From: Adiantum capillus-veneris
Taxonomy: Eukaryota > Streptophyta > Polypodiopsida > Polypodiales > Pteridaceae
DNA: 64,000 nt
Direction of reading: 5' to 3'
NCBI GenBank assembly: GCA_014529385.2
Contig: CM043942.1
Location: 8,744,001-8,808,000, forward strand
The position numbers were made by a program, and so were the translations under genes. The notes beneath the pieces are model-generated. The model was not told where the DNA came from, searched no databases, and saw nothing but the letters and a program-made list of their open reading frames with translations. Below are positions 10,269 to 21,510 of the stretch, piece by piece (the stretch's first letter is position 1; each line of letters begins with the position of its first letter).

Positions 10269-13200
10269 CCTAGCCCTTACTCATGACCAACACATCTAAT
10301 ACACTGACTCAAAAGGGGAAAAAAGTGATGATAATAATAAAAATATCCAGGTAAATTCGAGCTAAATCCAAGCACCAAGGTTTACCCACGACACACATTC
10401 GATTCACACCATGGGGACATGGACATAACAATGCATGAGAAATTAGCTTTTTTCCTCTCAAGAAAATTAGGATAGGAAAAATAAAGAGAAGATAAGGATA
10501 AGGTGAGTAAGTAATTTGTTGAATAAGTTTTGAAAAAGAAGAAAATTTATCAAGCTAAGAAAAAATAACTTATTAATAAAGAAGAAAAGCTATCAAGATA
10601 AGTTAAGGCCTTTATCAAAACAAGCATAAAAAGAGGGCTTCTCTACTTGTTCGACACTTCTCTCCTCATTTTTGGAAGTGAAAACTTGAGAGTAAGCTTG
10701 GGAAAGCCATAGCTAAAGCCTCTTTCACACACACCTCTTTCCAAGAGAATCCATGGCCACAACCATAATCAAGCTTGCCATTACACTCTCCCTCTCCTCT
10801 CTCCTAACCCTAGAGCCTTCCATAGCTTGAATCTCCCTTGCCTGTTGCAATTATCTCATTCCAAGTAGCACAATTGGTGATCTTCAAGAGAAGGTGAAGA
10901 GGGAGAGAGCCAACTACGTCAAAACACTTCTTCAATACTCCCCCAAAGCAAGGAGAAGACTCTACCACATATGCACCAAGGTAAGGTTTTCTTATCATCT
11001 TCATGCTATTGCACCATCTTAATCAATCTTTGGGTTAGTTTAAGTTAATTCATACTTAAGCTCTCATGTTTCCATAAGCAAGATTTCCTCTTACTTAGAA
11101 GAAAAAAATTATTATTTTTTTTTGTTAACTAACAACGTTACTACCCACTAACTACAATGTTATTTCAAGTTTCGTTATTTCAAGTTTCGTTATTTCAAGT
11201 TCTTTAGAGTACTAGGCTAACATGGCTAAGAGAGAGTAGAAAGCACTCTCTTTATCCATAGGTGCTTGGAGATCATACTTAATCAAAAACTATGCATGAT
11301 AAATGGTGACTAATATTTACACTTACCCTTAAAACCCACAACAAATTCTTATCAATTTTCAAGTTACTCTTTCTTTTTAACCTAAATTACTTAATAGATA
11401 TTGATGCCATAAATCAAAGGCAATAAAGTATTGAAATTTTTGGAACTAATCTCAATTTCTAAAAGAAGCATTATAATTTCTCTAAAACTAAAATACTCTC
11501 ATGAAAGGCTCACAACTTTTTCTTGATTTTGCATTTAAGTTAAATGAAGAAATAGACTCTTTTTTTTGCCTCTCTATAAATTATGTGTGTAAATTTTTTT
11601 AGTGCCATAATTAAGTTAATATCTAATTGTCTCAAGAGGAAGTTGAGTTTTGAAGGGTAATTTTATCCTAGTCAAAGGAGTTTTCTTTGAAAGAGGATTC
11701 CCTTCCAAGTAAGGTTATCCCCCTTTTATCAATTGAAAAATCCATCATCTCTAAACCTCTTCTAGCTACGTGATTAATCCTCTCCACCATAGCATAGGTA
11801 AACCTAAATCCCATCTTAAAGGAGAATTTGTTAATCAATCATACACCATTGCATTAGTATTTTGCACAACACTAGCATGTCCACTCTTATGAATTTCGCA
11901 TTTTACTCTTACACTACCATTCATCAAAGGATTCTGCTCTTGGATTAACAATCATCTACTCTTGCATAATCAATTGAAGAAAGCTTTAAGATTATTTGCC
12001 TTAAGATTGCAAGTTGGTGCATTCTAAAATTTGGTGTTTACAACTCATGGCTCACACCAAAGCAAAGGTCATTATCGAGAGCATATGCATTGTTCATTTC
12101 AAGTTTGTCTACTTTCAAGTTTGCTTTGCGATTACAAAGGGGGGAGTAAGGGGATAGCTTCACAAAAGTGGCGATCGTGTTTCTTGAACATAAAACCCCA
12201 CTGCTTCCATGGAGATGCTCCATGGATGACAAATGATGTAAAGAAAACAAATGGGATTTCTCCAAGACGGGGTTAACTTGAAACTTACGTTGAGACAAAA
12301 CCTTAACTCCCAAGAGACTTGTTGTTTTTTTAAGGTCTTGTTTGAGTAAATATTAAAAAGAAATAGTAACTAAGGGATTTAATGTAAATTCATAATCTAA
12401 ATTTCAATTACGAATAAAACTTTACCGAGAAGATTGGACGTGGATAGCATACCACAGAAGTTTAAGTGTGATATCTATCTTAAATGTTTGGAAAAAGGTC
12501 GGCGTAGTGTTTACCTGTGGGATGCAACGGGGAATGGTCTTTTCTAACTAGGACTGATAACTGTTGGTGTATATTTTGAGCTCGGGTTCATTCAATGCCC
12601 TAGAATTGGGATTGGATGGTAGTGAGTTCTTGGCTGGGTGGGAGGACTCGCATATGCGTCTGGAAATTGGCCTAGTCTGAATAGGCTTGATGCCGATGGA
12701 AAAAGGAGGAAGGAAAAAGGGATTCCAAGAAGGGATCAAATAAGGGAGGAGAATGCGATTTAATTAAGGAACTCTTCTAATTGTTTGGTAAAATGAACCT
12801 TGGAAAGGCTAAGAACCTAAATGGGCTATCTTGCAATTGTCCTCAACAACCAGACATTTGCTTTGATTCTCAGATTATTCATCTAAAAAGAATATAGAGT
12901 AGAGTAATTTTGTAAGCCTTTCCCAAACAAGATAAAGAAAAAAAAAATTACAAATTGTGTAAATGTGGTATCTCCACTTGTGTGGGGAAGGAGACACGAT
13001 AACCAAGTCCTGGGATGAGGATAGGGATATGCCTGGAGAAGTATATGTGATTGCTTGAAAGATAACTAAATAGTTTTAATAATACTAAAGAAGAAAATGA
13101 TTAGGTGGGAATGACCCAATAAATGCACACTTGCAAGGGTATGTAGCAATTTGCAAGCTGCTTTCAAATGTTTGAAATGTATTCATTGCTCGACATGATT

Positions 13201-13755
13201 GGAATACTATTTTCTAGTATCATAGTACAACCTTGGAAAGGTGCATTTATCAAACTGTTTGGTGGGAGAGTGGACTCCGGAGGGTTTACTTATTGGCCAA
13301 AAAGTTGAACCCAATTTTATGTTGTGCATTAAGTTAAGTCAAGAATGAAGAAAGGGATTCTGTTCTACGGAGTGGGGATCAAACTTGGGAACGAGGGATT
13401 TGTGTAGTAAGTAATACACTCATCTTAGGGGGCGCACTAGGGGAACGCATTGACTGCTGTGCTTGGTCATAACAAAAACAAAAAAGCATCAGTGACCTTG
13501 AACCGAGGATGAATTAGAGAACTCCCCCAGTTGACCGTGAAAGGTTGAATTCAAATTTAGTATGATGAATTTGGTTGAAAAGTTGAATCAATAAAGAAAA
13601 GTGTTTCTGGGTTAAGGGATCCATATGAGAAAAGTGAATAGTAACACCCCCTTGAGTTGGCATCAAAGAGCAGAAGAAGTCTTGTCTTAGTGTTGGTCTC
13701 AAGGGGGAGAGATGTCAGGAATCGTGGTGTACCCATTAGAGATGGTGCAGCCGAC
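10269..13755. mobile_element. Unidentified 3.49 kb insertion inside a reverse transcriptase
   Basis: The RT frame stops at 10268 and resumes at 13756. The 8-base sequence AGCCACCT occurs at 10261-10268 and again at 13756-13763, which fits a target site duplication. The two RT halves join in frame across it. The insert begins CCTAGCCCTTACTC and ends GGTGCAGCCGAC. I find no terminal inverted repeats, no obvious LTR pair and no transposase or pol motifs. An 8-base duplication would suit a hAT-type element, but the ends do not. A long solo LTR is another possibility (a CATAAAAAG box lies near 10624), though LTRs normally leave 5 bases. Most of the insert shows no coding signal. Confidence 0.6.
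10753..10980 (+). other. Exon-like reading frame with signal-peptide-like start (inside the insertion)
   Basis: ATG at 10753 in a favourable context (CCATGG) opens 25 codons, MATTIIKLAITLSLSSLLTL..., which look like a secretory signal peptide. A TGA at 10828 follows. The same frame then stays open for 50 codons, ending RERANYVKTLLQYSPKARRR...ICTK, exactly at AAG|GTAAGG (10981), a consensus plant 5' splice site. This could be a captured first exon with one nonsense mutation, or chance within a leader. I do not recognise the protein. Confidence 0.25.
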
Positions 13756-14254
13756 AGCCACCTTTAATTAAATGATGGAGAGGCCTTTTAGACCTCATCA
13801 AAGCTTCAAAGGAGTGTTCTTTGACGACATTATTATCTACTACAAGTCTATTGAAGAACATAAGCAGCATCTTCAAGTAATATTTCAAGCTTTGACAAAT
13901 CATAAGCTTTATGTTAATCAAAAGAAAAGTAAAATTTTCTTAGAAAAGATTCAATATTTAGGTCATATAATCTCCCAAGCCGGAATCCGAATGGACCTTG
14001 CAGAGTTGGAGGTAATAAAAGGATGGCCTATACCAACCAATATACATGAATTAAGAAGTTTTATAGCAATATTTGCATACTATAGACACTTTGTAAAAAA
14101 ATTCTCGTGTATAGCAGAGCCATTGTATAATCTAACTAAAAAGAATGCTAAATCCATATGGACTAATAAAAGAACACTAAATTTGTATAGATTGCTAAAG
14201 AGAATGAATGTTTTGAAAGTCTTAAATCAAAGCTTACCTCTCGACCCATATTAA
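13756..14254 (+). pseudogene. Ty3/gypsy reverse transcriptase, C-terminal half (element 0)
   Basis: It resumes the RT cut at 10268. ATFN, a stop, then MMERPFRPHQSFKGVFFDDIII: this includes the catalytic FFDD motif (the Y/F-x-D-D box), followed by QYLGHIISQAGIRMD and HELRSFIAIFAYYRHFVKKF, the thumb and connection. It closely parallels element 1 at 24100-24480, so both belong to related families. A frame shift ends it near 14250. Confidence 0.85.
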
Positions 14255-14645
14255 TATCACCGAACCTCTCAAAATTTTTTGAAGTCCAATGTGATGCTTG
14301 TGGACATTGACTGGGGCAATGCTTCAAGAAGGGCATGCCATAGCATATGAAAGTAGTAGATTAAATGACTAAGAAAAGAATCTCCACACATATGAAAAAG
14401 AGCTACTAGCTATTTTACATGTCTTAGATGCATGGAACCATTATCTCTAAGGCACTCCATTTATTTTGTTCACATGCACATATCACCAAATGCTTAAGTA
14501 CTTTTTGATGAAATTAAACTAAGTGACACGCGAATGAGGTGAACAAACAATCTTTCATGGTTCAATTTTCATATTGCTCACATACCTGGTAAGCACAACC
14601 AAGTGGTCAATGCTCTTTCATGAAGATCAATAGCTACTCACAACA
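14255..14645 (+). pseudogene. RNase H remnant (element 0)
   Basis: In broken frames this reads EVQCDACGH near 14280, YEKELLAILHVLDAWNHYL near 14393-14450 and FHIAHIPGKHNQVVNALS near 14570-14620. This is the Ty3 RNase H and follows RT as expected. The integrase that should come next is missing; 3' non-coding sequence follows at once, so an internal deletion removed integrase. Confidence 0.75.
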
Positions 14646-14985
14646 ATGAATCATGCTTGTGGCAGACACGTTTCTCTCAAGCAGCAAGCAAACTTTGCCA
14701 ATTTACTATGGAGGATGATTAGCGGATAGGTAGATTAAATGCTTGTGATGGCGCACTCTCCCAAGCACCAAGTATATTTTTCTAACTCTACTTTGGAAGG
14801 TGTAAGGGCTAAGTAGACATGCTTGCGATAGATAAGTCTTCCAAGCACCAAGTGGAATTAGTCACCACCGTGGAAGGATGTCGATCGGTAAAAAGAGATC
14901 CTTTACCCAGAATAAAAGTACTAGCTATGACTTTATTTTCCCTACTCCATAGTCGAGAATGACCATGATCTCAAGTGAGAGATAA
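14646..14985 (+). other. 3' non-coding region of element 0 up to the LTR
   Basis: The text resembles element 1 at 26600-26798: CATGCTTGTGGCAG, CTCTCAAGC, CATAGTCGAG...GATATGAT/GACCATGAT and CAAG.GAGAG.TAATGTCAT. The purine-rich end at about 14971-14985 is a probable polypurine tract. No gene. Confidence 0.6.
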
Positions 14986-15697
14986 TGTCATGAAAATGAA
15001 TTTTTAACCTTCTAAAAGTAGTTTCCATCTTAAATGAGCCACTTCAATTTGGATAAAATAAAAGAGAACAAGTGAAATTGATTAAAGTGCTTATAGACTT
15101 AGTTCGGTCAAAGTCTTGGGACCAAAGGAAAGAAGTCTATAAAAGAGCAAGGATAATTGTTATTTAACTATCCTAGGTCAAGGTCTATAAAATAGCAAGT
15201 ATAATTGCTATTTAACTATCCCGGGTCAAAGATACAGATCAAGTAAGGATAAATCTATCCCGAGCAACCATGATCAAATGTCATAAAATCTAATATCTAA
15301 GTATCCCAAATGATTTTCTCATACTAAATTGATCATTTAATATGGGAAGATAAAAGGGAGCAAGAGTTAGAATATTATTATGTGTTGTTAGATCTATTCT
15401 CAACAGGGACCGAGAGGAGTGATAAAGCTTATCTCAAAAAGGGTCCAAATGGAGAGAGGTCTACCAAGAGCAATGTGCACTTAATGAAGATTTAAAATAC
15501 CTTGGGTCAAGCTTCATTAAAGCCTCCAAAGGTTAGTGTTAAAAGTCTTTAGGCTTAGGACCAAAGGGGTGACTATTGCCTATGGTAGTTATTTTAAACC
15601 TTTGTAAATTTGGACTATGGTCACCAAGTGGATGCAAGTGGCCAAGTGGACACTCCCACTTCCATGGGGCGAGTCCTCATATTGTAGGGAGATGAGA

Positions 15698-15743
<46 letters not shown>

Positions 15744-16920
15744 CAAGAGCTTCCCTTTTTCACATAAGGCATATAGGACACATGTCAGACTCCTAGACAG
15801 GTTGCCCCCAACAATGAAGCATGAATCCTATTGGATGGCCTATGGCAAGGACCAATGAGAATTAAGCTTTAGTAAATTGAGCTTAACAGTTTAGAAAAGC
15901 CTATCAAAGGAACCAATGAGATTTAAGACCCCTAAATTCCTATTGGACAAGCTACCAAGGGGTCCAATGAGAATTGAGCAACTTTTGTGCAAGCTTGATT
16001 CCTATTGGCCAGTTGACCTAGAGGACCAATAAGCATTTAGCTTCATTTAAATGATAACCTAAGTTCTCTCTCAAAAGGGGAAAGGAGGACACTTTTCACA
16101 ATGCTACATTCCTTGCTTGAAATGAACTGAGTCTCTCATTGGCTAGGCCCGGGCATGGACCAATGAGGTGCAAGCTAGAGCTAGGAGGGACAGGGGTCGA
16201 CCAAGCAAGAGAAAGTCTCTCATTTTTCTCTCACACTTTCTCATGTGCTGAGCAAGAACTCCATCTCCTTCTCTAACCTTGAGAAGTAGAGAGCCTACAC
16301 CAACACCTCTTGGCTATGGAATGCAAATCCAAGCAAGAGCCAAGTTTCAATGGCATGCTCATCTTCTCTTCCATCTTTATTACTATGCTAAGCTAAGCTC
16401 TAAGAGTAATCTATGGTAAGGAGAATACTTCTTTCTTGTATGTTACATCTTATTCCTCTTCACTTTCCTCACTCCCTGCCAGATCTTTTCACCTATGAAG
16501 GTGTTTGAGGTCTTGGGATTGAGGCCGGGGACAAGTTTATGCTATTACAAGTAAGTTTAATTGTTGTTTTGGGCATAATATTGGTGCATGAAGCTTTCCA
16601 TCTTCATGGCATCAACAAGGTCTCAAGGAACACAAAAAATGAATTGTACCAAGTCTCTCTTTATGGGAGAACATATAATACAAAGGCCTTTTGGAGGGGG
16701 GATTGGCTCCAAGTAAATCCGGTCCTCGATTGTTGTCCATCTTTAAAATTCTCTCTTTTACAAATATTGTTCACGCCAAGCTAACTAGGTGTCATGTTTA
16801 TATTGTTATATTCAATCAATCACTTCCTCTCTATCTTCATTAGGAATTCTCTTAATGAAATGCTCACTACTGTCATTTTAATTCCACTACGATCAATTTT
16901 ATTAGCCTAATTCCGTTACA
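14986..16920 (+). mobile_element. LTR (copy D) of the 1.7 kb LTR family, probable 3' LTR of element 0
   Basis: It starts TGTCAT after the purine tract and ends CCGTTACA at 16920. The LTR proper realigns to copies A-C from 15279 (TGTCATAAAATC). About 293 extra bases (14986-15278) lie at the 5' edge, including a tandem duplication at about 15128-15230 (units with TCTATAAAA.AGCAA). It shares the CCAAT array and the GCTAAGCTAAGCT region with copies A-C but is much more diverged, so it is the oldest copy. No primer site follows, consistent with a 3' LTR. Confidence 0.75.
15699..15741 (+). repeat. (CA)n microsatellite in LTR copy D
   Basis: About 21 CA units. They sit at the position corresponding to the CA tracts in LTR copies A, B and C, so the tract is a family feature with variable length. 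Confidence 0.95.
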
Positions 16921-17710
16921 TCAAACATACTAGACAAAGGGGATTAATTAGAGCAATTATATGAGTCTAAAAATAGAAACTAATTGTGTAAATTTTAAGT
17001 AAATAAATTTATTCATTAGACTCTAAGTATAAAGTCTAGAAAGCCTTATGATAAGATTGAAACTTACCAGAGAAAGTTTAATTTTAGTAGGTCTAAATTT
17101 AGCAGGTTTTGAGACCAGCTTCATGGTGTCTAACAACCACTGTGATAAGGTTTTTCATAGGAGGTGAAGCTCCAAAGCCTAAGGGTAAGTTTAATCTTTA
17201 CAAGAGTCTATCCTAATTTAGCAAATGCTAAATTAGGAGCTAGACTCTAGCCCGAGTCAGCTTCATAAAGCCTCCAAAGGATAGTGCAAAGATCTTGCAC
17301 AAGTGAAAGTGCACGGTGCAGTTACGTGCGTGCGTGCAAGGAAGGGGAGAGGAGAAGCACAGTGCTATGTGGGTGGAGCAAACCTCTCAAGAGGAGCTCC
17401 TTATTCTTTACTGGAGCACTCGCAAAGGAGACACGTATCGTTCCTTGCTCATCCCATTCCACCAACAAAATTGAGACTATGTCATCTCATACCTCAGATA
17501 CATGCGTAGGATATACCAAGCCACTCCGAGATCACTTGGCAATCACTAGTGATCCGCAATGCATCTAGAAAGATTACTAGTACTCTAAGCAGTATTCGAT
17601 ACCCATAATCTAGAAAGACTGCTCTCTCTAAGCAGTATATGATACCCATAATCTGCTAGCTATCTCATTGAGATCAAGCTTTGCCTTTGCTGAGGAACAT
17701 AGTGCACATG
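16921..17710. other. No gene recognised
   Basis: It contains a short inverted repeat, CCTAATTTAGC...GCTAAATTAGG (about 17210-17236). A local duplication (about 17570-17660) contains AGAAAG..TACT/CT...TAAGCAGTAT twice. I see no coding or LTR signal. It may be the leader of the element whose gag begins at 18106. Confidence 0.5.
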
Positions 17711-18067
17711 TCATAGCGTGTAAGATGCACCACTAGGTAATGACAAGCAAACATCTCCTATACCTGCAATGTCAAATGTTGAACCATTGACCAAGTGCAC
17801 ACAACCAACGCTCCCACTAGATAAAGTGCTAAACCACTCACGATGTGGTGTGACATGGAAAACTACATCCTCATCTAGCAACCAATCGAGAGAAGTGCCA
17901 CCTCTTGAAGACATGTCAGGAGGAGAAACTCTAAAGGTGAATGTGACTTTATTTTCACAAGCATATAAAACCACCACTCTAGCATGTGTCAAAACTGTCT
18001 GTGCATCTTGCATACAATACTGTTGATGTATCCTACATCTGTAACAATGATGCCTAAGGCTAAACAA
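17711..18067 (-). pseudogene. Ty1/copia gag-protease fragment
   Basis: The minus frame reads YACENKVTFTFRVSPPDMS, then SLDWLLDEDVVFHVTPHREW and GCVHLVNGSTFDIAGIGDV. This is the copia protease region, where W-L-L-D-S-G-A-S-x-H-V-T-P is usual. Here the catalytic D-S-G has become D-E-D, so it is inactive. No other part of this copia is visible nearby; it is a relic in opposite orientation to the gag that follows. Confidence 0.75.
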
Positions 18068-18105
18068 CCAACCTTATCGCAAATGGAGACTCCTCGGTAA
18101 GTCCG

Positions 18106-19327
18106 ATGGATCCTCCATATGTTGTTTTTCCAGGGGTCTCAGTGCAATTTGAGCCCACGACTGGTAGCTTTACCTTTCCAAGTTTAGCTCATCTCTCTCT
18201 TGATGACACCACGACTACCATGCCTACGCTAGTGATGGGCATGACAAAAAACATGCCATGGACATCATTTGTTAGTAAACCACCGCTACATGGTAGCTCA
18301 ATGCCTGCAACGGTACCTAGAAGTGTGTATCAATCGTATGCACCTATGGGTCCTCGTACTCATGTAGTTCCTACCCCTCCCATTGTTTCAACAACTTATG
18401 CTCCACAGCCACAACACCCAAGATCTTATTTCCATGGGACCATACCGGCTAGCATTAGCATGTCACATCCGACATCTACTATGCCTAGGGCCACACATAT
18501 GAACTTTGGGCCGCCACATTGCACAACACCATACCAAACGTGGAACCCAAGGTCTTGCTTTGTGCCAAGCCCAATGCCAATACCTGCTCCACATGTAGTT
18601 CCAGGAGCGCCTGCACCTGCGGCCACTATGCCTGCTCACTTAGGTGACTTGGCAGCATTTGCTCAAACCATCAGTTGATCTATTGCTGAGAATATGTGTA
18701 ACATGCCTGACAGAGAGCCTAGAAGTAAGGCAGTACAAATAGCCAAGCTCACACAAAAATTTAGTGGAGACGGGGATGTGAGAAATCATATCAAAGTGTT
18801 TGAACAAATATGCAATTCTCTAGGAGAACACAATGACCTGCATAAGAGTAATGCTTTAAGCCTAACCTTAACTGGGAAGGCTAGGGATTGGTATAGAACC
18901 CTAAGGGTGGAAGAAAAAACGATTTATCCTACTCTTAGGAGACTGTTCTTGAAAGAATACATACGAGAGGGAGTGCTTTGGGGTGTAGCATCTCAGCTCC
19001 AGAAAGCCCAACGAGAGGAAGGAGAGTCGGTGAGAGACTTTATTAGTCGCTTGAAGCATTTGAATTCTCGTTGTATCCAAATGAGCGCTTCAATAAGAAT
19101 CAATTGCTTGATAGATTCATTAGGGAATTACGACATGAGGATATCTACAATGGCCTAGTCATTAGAGGTATCACCACTTGGGAAGCAATCACCACCAATG
19201 CGATCCAATTGGAGGATAATTTAATGATTCAAGGAGAAAGAGGTCTGTTGAGTGTAAATCTACTAGCTCACAAGCATCGGGGCATCAGCCACCAATGACC
19301 CTAAAGCCTATTGCTAAGGAGCCAAAG
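18106..19327 (+). pseudogene. Ty3/gypsy gag, 5' part, split by element 1
   Basis: The frame opens with a Pro/Thr/Met-rich segment (18106-18675). A TGA at 18676 interrupts it. The same frame then gives a standard gag domain: IAKLTQKFSGDGDVRNHIKV, LTLTGKARDWYRTL and VRDFISRLKHLNSRC. A frame shift near 19080 moves it to RFIRELRHEDIYNGLVIRG. At 19323-19327 CAAAG marks the insertion point of element 1. The zinc-knuckle end of this gag continues at 28460. Confidence 0.8.
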
Positions 19328-19621
19328 TGTCATAATAATCAATATCTAATTCTCCTAAATGATTTTCTCATGTTAAACTGATCATTTAATATGGGGAAGT
19401 GCCAGGGGAGAAAAAGCTAGAATATTGGTTAAGCTAGCAGACCGGCCACAGTAGGGGATCCAAAGGAGGGATAATAGGGATCCAAAGGGGGGGCCATCTG
19501 TAAAAGATCCATGTGCAACAATGGGCTTAAAACACCCTAAGGTTCAGCCCATTAAGACTTCCAAAATGCTAAGGTTCCAAAATTCAAAGGTTGTGTCCAA
19601 AGGTCAAACATTGGGGAAATT

Positions 19622-20001
19622 GGATCCTTTGTATGTGTCCCAAAAGTCTTTAGCAATCCCTACATATGAGGGGGCGAGCCTTGCAAGTAGGGGATGACAG
19701 AGAAACTCAACACACACACACAAGCTCCCTTTACACAAAGGGAATGAAGGACACGTGCCAGCTCCCTAGCCCAGATGCCCACAAGGTGTACCCAATTCCT
19801 AATGCCCGCAAGGATCCTTTGTATGTGTCCCAAAAGTCTTTAGCAATCCCTACATATGAGGGGCCGAGCCTTGCAAGTAGGGGATGACAGAGAAACTCAA
19901 CACACACACACAAGCTCCCTTTACACAAAGGGAATGAAGGACACGTGTCAGCTCCCTAGCCCAGATGCCCACAAGGTGTACCCAATTCCTATTGGATGGC
20001 C
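19622..20001 (+). repeat. 190-base tandem duplication inside LTR copy A
   Basis: GGATCCTTTGTATGTGTCC begins at 19622 and again at 19812. The two units run from there through CACACACACAAGCTCCC and ACACGTG(C/T)CAGCTCCC with very few differences. LTR copies B and C carry one unit, so the duplication arose after this element's two LTRs were made, or was lost from the other. Confidence 0.9.
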
Positions 20002-20306
20002 TTGGAAGTGGACCAATGAGAATTAGGCTAGAGTAAATCTAATTTAATTAATTTAAAAACACGTAATAAAAGAACCAATAAGAATTAAGCTCTCTAGAAG
20101 ACTATGTCCCAAGGGGACCAATGAGCATTCAGCGACCCAATGGCTTGCCTGATTCCTATTGGCCAGGAGGCAAAGGGGTCCAATGAGAGTTTAGTTGCAT
20201 TTATCAATTACCTAAAGCTCTCACAAAAGGGGAAAGGGGGACACATGTCAGAAGGCTATCACTTATGCTTCTTAATTCCCATTGGCTAGGCCTGGGGAGG
20301 TCCAAT
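19991..20306 (+). promoter_or_regulatory. CCAAT-box array in LTR copy A
   Basis: Nine CCAAT/ATTGG pentamers lie in about 315 bases: ATTGG at 19991, 20158 and 20281; CCAAT at 20013, 20075, 20118, 20137, 20180 and 20302. Three convergent pairs (CTATTGG or CCATTGG followed by GACCAATGAG-like or TCCAATxxG text) are spaced about 20 bases apart. Diverged copy D keeps nine at corresponding places (15830-16164). CCAAT boxes bind NF-Y; a role in LTR transcription is inferred. Confidence 0.55.
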
Positions 20307-21098
20307 AGGGTTGTAGCATGAGTAATTAGCAAGGGAGGTCGACCAAGAGAGAGAGGGGGCTGATTTTTACAAGGCATTATCACACACACAATAACATAAT
20401 CTCATGTGTGAAGTAAATAAGACTCTCTCTCCTTCTCAAGATTTAATGGAAAGCTTATCACCTACTCCAAGCTTGTGAGAAGGGAGGCCTACACCAACAA
20501 CTCTTGCCTTTGTGATGCAAATCCAACCAAGAGCCAAGCTTCAATGCATGCTCATCTCCTCTACCATGCTAATTACTAAGCTAAGCTATGCTAATATGAG
20601 TGATTATGTGAGGAGATGTACATCTTTCTCGTAAGAATACTCCTTCTTCCTCTCAATCTACTCTCATACCCCACTAGATCTCACCATCTTCGAAGGTGTG
20701 TGAGGTCTTGGGTGTGAGACCGTGAGGGAATTGATGTTGTGTTTGATAAGTGTTTTGCGTAGTGCATGAAGTTTCCATCTTCATTGCACTAGCTAGTATT
20801 GAAGGAACACAAGAAATTGTATTGTAAAATGTCTCTCTTAATGGGAGAAACCATAATACAAAGCCTTTTGGAGGGGGAACCGGCTCCATGCAAATCCAGT
20901 CCTCAACTATTGTCAATTGCTTAATTTCTCTCTCTTTTGAAGTATTGTTCATGCTATCTAACTAGGTGTTATGCTTTTTGTTGATTTCTCCACCCAAGCA
21001 CTCTTGTTAATGTCATTGGAATCTATTCTAATGAAATGCTCACTATGTTCATGCTAGTTTCCGCTACACACAAGTTACTAGGCCATTAAATGTTACAT

Positions 21099-21110
21099 TG
21101 GTATCAGAGC
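21099..21110 (+). other. Primer binding site, initiator-Met tRNA (element 1)
   Basis: TGGTATCAGAGC starts one base after the LTR end (21097). It is the exact complement of the plant initiator tRNA-Met 3' end, used to prime minus-strand DNA. The equivalent in element 2 (30460) is altered to TGGTATTCGAGC. Confidence 0.95.
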
Positions 21111-21510
21111 ACAAGGTTTCTCTTTTCTTGCTCAAGAAGGGAGGTCCTCAAGCTAGTTATAAATGGTTGGTACTATTAATTGCATGTGAGTAAGTAGAAT
21201 AGTGATTTTTCAGCCTTGCAATGCGCCTACCTTTAGTTAACGGGGAATCACCGTCGAGAGCTATGGTCTTAATAGTGGAGTCCTACGGGGCTTGCCTATG
21301 GTTTAACCACTATTGAGCTATTAGAAGCTTGACAGGAGCCGATGCTTTTTTGGCGTTGAACGACCCTCTCTTCTATTCCTTGCAATTAATGGTATTCGAG
21401 CCATGGGTACAGTAGCTTGAGTGCTTTTTCTAAAGGGGTAAAGAGGAGTAGCAACTAGGGCTTGAAGTGCCAAAATACACCTCAAAAGTTTACTCCTAAA
21501 AGTTGTTAGA

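Larger units (their letters stand above)
19328..21097 (+). repeat. 5' LTR of element 1 (copy A)
   Basis: 1,770 bases, TG...CA ends. It directly precedes the primer binding site. It is longer than the 3' LTR because of a 190-base internal tandem duplication, and it has only a short CA tract where the 3' LTR has a long one. Confidence 0.95.

Noticed and set aside
16539-16784. 81-codon frame inside LTR copy D
   Set aside because: The position is LTR R/U5-like sequence shared by copies A-C, where the frame is not conserved.
21099-21110. tRNA gene near TGGTATCAGAGC
   Set aside because: It is the 12-base complement of a tRNA 3' end next to an LTR, a primer site. No cloverleaf sequence is present.
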